In this document: one piece after another, positions 13,262 to 16,396 of the stretch
Layout: every line of letters begins with the position of its first letter
Numbering within the stretch: the stretch's first letter is position 1
Assembly (NCBI GenBank): GCA_002839245.1
Contig: PGXR01000036.1
Location: 1 to 16,396 of the forward strand
DNA length: 16,396 bases
DNA from: Spirochaetae bacterium HGW-Spirochaetae-7
Lineage (GTDB): Bacteria > Spirochaetota > Spirochaetia > Treponematales > UBA12059
Direction of reading: 5' to 3'
The notes under the pieces: model-generated
The model's input: the letters and a program-made list of their open reading frames with translations, nothing else
Databases searched by the model: none
What the model was told of the DNA's origin: nothing
Translations under genes and position numbers: made by a program

Positions 13262-14498
13262 GAGCGCCGACAGCGATGACGGCCACGAGTGCTCGTTTTG
13301 CGGCAAGAGCGCTGAATTCGCCAAGCGCCTGATAGCGGGCCCCGGCGTATACATCTGCGATGAATGCATCCAGGTCTGCAACCGCATACTTACCGAGGAC
13401 GAGAGCGCCGCCTCAGGAGACTTCTCCACCGACGTTCCCAAGCCGCGCGAGATAAAGGACTACCTCGACCAGTATGTGATAGGCCAGGATTATGCCAAGA
13501 AAGTGCTATCGGTCGCCGTCTACAACCATTACAAGCGCATCGCCAACTCGCATACGCTTGCCGACGGCATAGAGCTGGAGAAATCGAACGTCCTGCTGCT
13601 CGGACCCACCGGGACCGGCAAGACCCTTCTTGCGCGGACGCTAGCCAAGAAGCTGAACGTTCCCTTCGCCATAGCCGATGCGACGACGCTGACCGAGGCG
13701 GGCTACGTAGGCGAGGACGTGGAGAACATCCTCCTCAAGCTGATACAGAATGCTGGCGGCAACGTGACGCTTGCCGAGAAGGGCATAATCTACATTGACG
13801 AAATCGACAAGATAGCCCGCAAGACGCAGAACGTGTCCATCACCCGCGACGTGTCGGGCGAGGGCGTGCAGCAGGCATTGCTCAAGATCATAGAGGGAAC
13901 GGTCGCCAACGTCCCGCCCCAGGGCGGCCGCAAGCACCCCCAACAGGAATACATCCGCATCGATACGACCAATATCCTCTTCATCTGCGGCGGCGCCTTC
14001 GTCGGACTCGACAAGTCCATAGAGGCCCGCATCTCGAAGGCCGCCATGGGATTCGGCGCCGAGGTACAGGAGAAGACGAAAGCGGGCCTGCGGGAGCTCT
14101 ATGCCAGCATGCATCCGGACGACCTGGTCAAATACGGCATGATCCCGGAATTCATCGGCCGGCTTCCGATACAGGTCGCCCTCGACAACCTCGAGGCTGC
14201 GGATCTCAGGCGAATAATCACCGAGCCAAAGAATTCGATCCTCAGGCAGTACCAGGAAAGCTTCAAGCTTGACGGAGCGGATCTCGTCTTTGCGCCTGAA
14301 GCCATCGACGCAATCGCCGAGCAGGCGATTGCGCGAAACACAGGCGCCCGCGGCCTGCGGAGCATAGTCGAGAAGCTCCTCGTCGATGTCATGTACGACC
14401 TGCCGAGCGACGATGAGAACAAGCGCGTCATCGTCACGAAGGACACCGTCGTGTCTCGACATCCGCCGATAATCGAGGGATTGAAGAAGATCGCATGA
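13239..14498 (+). CDS. clpX: ATP-dependent unfoldase ClpX
   Basis: ClpX recognises and unfolds substrates and feeds them into ClpP. The 419 residues begin with the zinc-binding domain (Cys18, Cys21, Cys40, Cys43). The AAA+ module has Walker A GPTGTGKT (122-129), the pore loop GYVG (156-159 region), Walker B IIYIDEID (183-190) and PEFIGRLP with the arginine finger. The ClpP-docking loop, usually IGF or LGF, reads MGF (270-272), a mild variant. ATG 13239 lies inside clpP with GAGG 4 bases before it; longer in-frame readings upstream overlap clpP and precede the family start. Its stop overlaps the lon start (ATGA). Confidence 0.97.
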   Translation: MARSKGNKSADSDDGHECSFCGKSAEFAKRLIAGPGVYICDECIQVCNRILTEDESAASGDFSTDVPKPREIKDYLDQYVIGQDYAKKVLSVAVYNHYKRIANSHTLADGIELEKSNVLLLGPTGTGKTLLARTLAKKLNVPFAIADATTLTEAGYVGEDVENILLKLIQNAGGNVTLAEKGIIYIDEIDKIARKTQNVSITRDVSGEGVQQALLKIIEGTVANVPPQGGRKHPQQEYIRIDTTNILFICGGAFVGLDKSIEARISKAAMGFGAEVQEKTKAGLRELYASMHPDDLVKYGMIPEFIGRLPIQVALDNLEAADLRRIITEPKNSILRQYQESFKLDGADLVFAPEAIDAIAEQAIARNTGARGLRSIVEKLLVDVMYDLPSDDENKRVIVTKDTVVSRHPPIIEGLKKIA

Positions 14499-16396
14499 AC
14501 ATCCTGGATTCCCTGCGCCCCAAGGGGGACGCTACGGAAATTCCGCTCATCTACATTAGGGACGCGGTCGTCTTCCCGCAGACGATCGCTCCCGTGCTTG
14601 CTGCCACAAAGTTCTGCGTATCCGCCGCTGACGTAGCCGGACAGGGCGACAAGACCGTCTTCATCGCGCTCCTGCGCAACCTTCCCGCGGACGGCGCCAA
14701 CGATATTGACGTACACGAGGTCGGCACCGTTTCCCATATCCTGCAGGCGGTCAAGCTGGCTGACGGCTCGACCCGGCTGCTCGTCGAAGGGCAGCGTCGA
14801 GCCAGGCTCAAGCGCACCGTGTTCCGCAAGGAATACCTCGGCGCCGTCGTCGAAGCCATCGACGATGCCAATACGGTGCCTTCCGACGACAAGGAACTTG
14901 GCGCGCTGATTCAGATCGTAAAGCGTGATTTCTCCGGCTACGCCGATCTCGTCAAGAAAATTCCCAACGAGACCATGCACGGCGTCCAGCGCGCCGATGA
15001 TCCGCACCGGCTGTGCAACATCGTGGCCAATGCGATGGGCCTCAAGCTGGAGCGGAAGCAGGAACTGCTGTCGGTGGTAGCGCTGCGCGAACGCCTCGAG
15101 GCCACGGCCCAGGCACTGTCGCAGGAAATCGAGCTCCTTTCGATACAGAAGCGGATATCCCAGAAGGTCCGCGCCAGGATGGACAAGTCCCAGAAGGACT
15201 ATTTCCTCCAGGAACAGCTGAAGGAAATAAACAAGGAACTGGGCCACGACGATGACGACGGCGAACATGCCGAACTCCTGCGCCGCATAGAGTCGAAACA
15301 ACCTCCGCAGGAGGTCCTCGACAAGGCGAGGAAGGAAATCGCCCGCCTTTCGAAGCTCCAGGCCATGTCGCCCGAGGCCGGCGTCATCCGCGGCTACTGC
15401 GAGTGGATAGCCGACCTTCCGTGGTCGGCCAGGAAGATAGACTCCAAGGACCTTGCCGTCGCGAAGCGGGCGCTCGACGAGGACCACTACGGCATGAAGA
15501 AAGCCAAGGAGCGCATCCTTGAGTTCATCGCCGTTCGCCAGCTCAACGAGAGCCTCAAGGGGCCGATACTGTGCCTGGTCGGGCCGCCGGGCACCGGCAA
15601 GACGAGCCTGGGCCGGTCAATCGCCCGAGCGCTCGGGCGTGATTTCGTGCGCATGAGCCTCGGCGGAGTGCGCGACGAGGCGGAGATACGGGGACACCGC
15701 AAGACATACGTCGGCGCGCTGCCAGGCAAGATACTGCAGAGCATGCGCAAGGCGGGTTCGTCCAATCCAGTGTTCCTGCTCGACGAGATAGACAAGATGT
15801 CGAGCGACTTCCGGGGAGACCCGGCGAGCGCCTTGCTCGAGGTGCTCGATCCTGAACAGAATTCGACCTTTGTCGACCATTACCTCGAATTACCCTACGA
15901 CCTGTCAGGCGTCATGTTCGTCACTACGGCCAACGGCATCCACTCCATTCCCTACGCGCTTCTCGACCGCATGGAGCTCATAGAAATTCCTGGCTACAGC
16001 GAATACGAAAAGCTCGAGATCGCGAAGCACTTCATCATCCCCAAGCAGATCGTCGAGAACGGACTCGGCGGTTCGGCAGTCAGGATCAGGGACGATGCCG
16101 TCCTGGAGATAGTCAGGCACTATACGATGGAGTCGGGGGTGCGCTCGCTCGAACGCGAGATAGCCCACGTCGTCCGCAAGACCGCCGAATCTGCCGTCTC
16201 GGCCGGCTTTGCCGGGGGCGACAAACCCCTGGCTGATTTCAAGCGTGCGATAGGCGCCTCGTCATTGCAGAAGCTGATAGGCAAGCGCCGCCACGAAAAC
16301 GACCTCGTGTTCTCTGAGCCTGGCCCGGGTCTCGCCTGTGGCCTCGCATGGACGGAAATGGGCGGCACGGTATTGCCGGTCGAAGCTTCCGGATTC
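14495..16396 (+). CDS. lon: ATP-dependent protease Lon (partial, cut by window end)
   Basis: Lon is a homo-oligomeric AAA+ serine protease that degrades misfolded and regulatory proteins. The frame is open for 634 codons to the window edge without a stop. It contains the N-terminal substrate domain (IPLIYIRDAVVFPQTIAPV near 17-35), the coiled helical linker (KDYFLQEQLKEINKELG), Walker A GPPGTGKT (363-370), Walker B LLDEID (Asp430, Glu431) and GVRSLEREI. It stops just as the protease domain begins (GLAWTEMGG); the catalytic Ser-Lys dyad would be beyond the window. ATG 14495 overlaps the clpX stop. A purine-rich GAAGAAGA before the start may serve as ribosome site. Confidence 0.96.
   Translation, partial: MNILDSLRPKGDATEIPLIYIRDAVVFPQTIAPVLAATKFCVSAADVAGQGDKTVFIALLRNLPADGANDIDVHEVGTVSHILQAVKLADGSTRLLVEGQRRARLKRTVFRKEYLGAVVEAIDDANTVPSDDKELGALIQIVKRDFSGYADLVKKIPNETMHGVQRADDPHRLCNIVANAMGLKLERKQELLSVVALRERLEATAQALSQEIELLSIQKRISQKVRARMDKSQKDYFLQEQLKEINKELGHDDDDGEHAELLRRIESKQPPQEVLDKARKEIARLSKLQAMSPEAGVIRGYCEWIADLPWSARKIDSKDLAVAKRALDEDHYGMKKAKERILEFIAVRQLNESLKGPILCLVGPPGTGKTSLGRSIARALGRDFVRMSLGGVRDEAEIRGHRKTYVGALPGKILQSMRKAGSSNPVFLLDEIDKMSSDFRGDPASALLEVLDPEQNSTFVDHYLELPYDLSGVMFVTTANGIHSIPYALLDRMELIEIPGYSEYEKLEIAKHFIIPKQIVENGLGGSAVRIRDDAVLEIVRHYTMESGVRSLEREIAHVVRKTAESAVSAGFAGGDKPLADFKRAIGASSLQKLIGKRRHENDLVFSEPGPGLACGLAWTEMGGTVLPVEASGF

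Noticed and set aside
14099..15487. Long minus-strand open frame opposite clpX and lon (462 codons)
   Set aside because: It lies wholly opposite two well-identified genes, has no recognisable domain, and long antisense frames are expected at high third-position GC.
1..16396. CRISPR arrays, insertion sequences, phage or toxin-antitoxin genes
   Set aside because: I looked for direct repeats with spacers, transposase-like proteins and inverted-repeat ends and saw none.

Overview
The window is a GC-rich stretch of bacterial chromosome packed with housekeeping genes. Protein-coding genes are read with the standard code and GTG is used as well as ATG for starts. I see no insertion sequence, phage gene, CRISPR array or rRNA. 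Gene order and protein style (tig-clpP-clpX; rpmF-acpP-rnc; frequent ATA and AGG codons at high GC) suggest a spirochaete-like bacterium, but I could run no phylogeny and hold the phylum call loosely.

Region 1 (1-5424, plus strand) is a tightly spaced array: yebC, ruvC, ruvA, ruvB, queA and the CCA-adding enzyme. Adjacent genes are at most 9 bases apart and two pairs overlap. It joins Holliday-junction processing (RuvABC) with tRNA maturation (QueA, Cca). Region 2 (5442-7299, minus strand) holds coaD and then rpmF-acpP-rnc. A good sigma70-type promoter lies just upstream of rpmF, and a perfect hairpin lies between acpP and the core of rnc.

Region 3 (7373-10409, plus strand) is lnt, an unrecognised 124-residue protein whose start overlaps the lnt stop, and a radical SAM enzyme of the AmmeMemoRadiSam type. 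This trio is the least explained part of the window. A perfect short palindrome covers the probable lnt -10 box and start codon.

Region 4 (10529-11115, plus strand) carries five tRNA genes: His(GTG), Arg(TCG), Lys(CTT), Leu(TAG) and Gly(GCC). None encodes its 3' CCA, which fits the CCA-adding enzyme in region 1. tRNA-His is also a potential substrate of the queuosine pathway that QueA serves. The tRNA-Gly gene has C at position 55, where U is almost universal. A textbook intrinsic terminator closes the cluster.

Region 5 (11261-16396, plus strand) is the protein-quality-control operon tig-clpP-clpX-lon, in which clpX-lon and clpP-clpX overlap; lon runs off the window end before its protease active site. 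The tig leader carries several inverted repeats that could be an operator or RNA structure.

Overall this is mostly ordinary core genome. I found no large undescribed system; the points worth a second look are the lnt/unknown/amrS trio, the odd tRNA-Gly, and the palindromes at lnt, rnc and tig.
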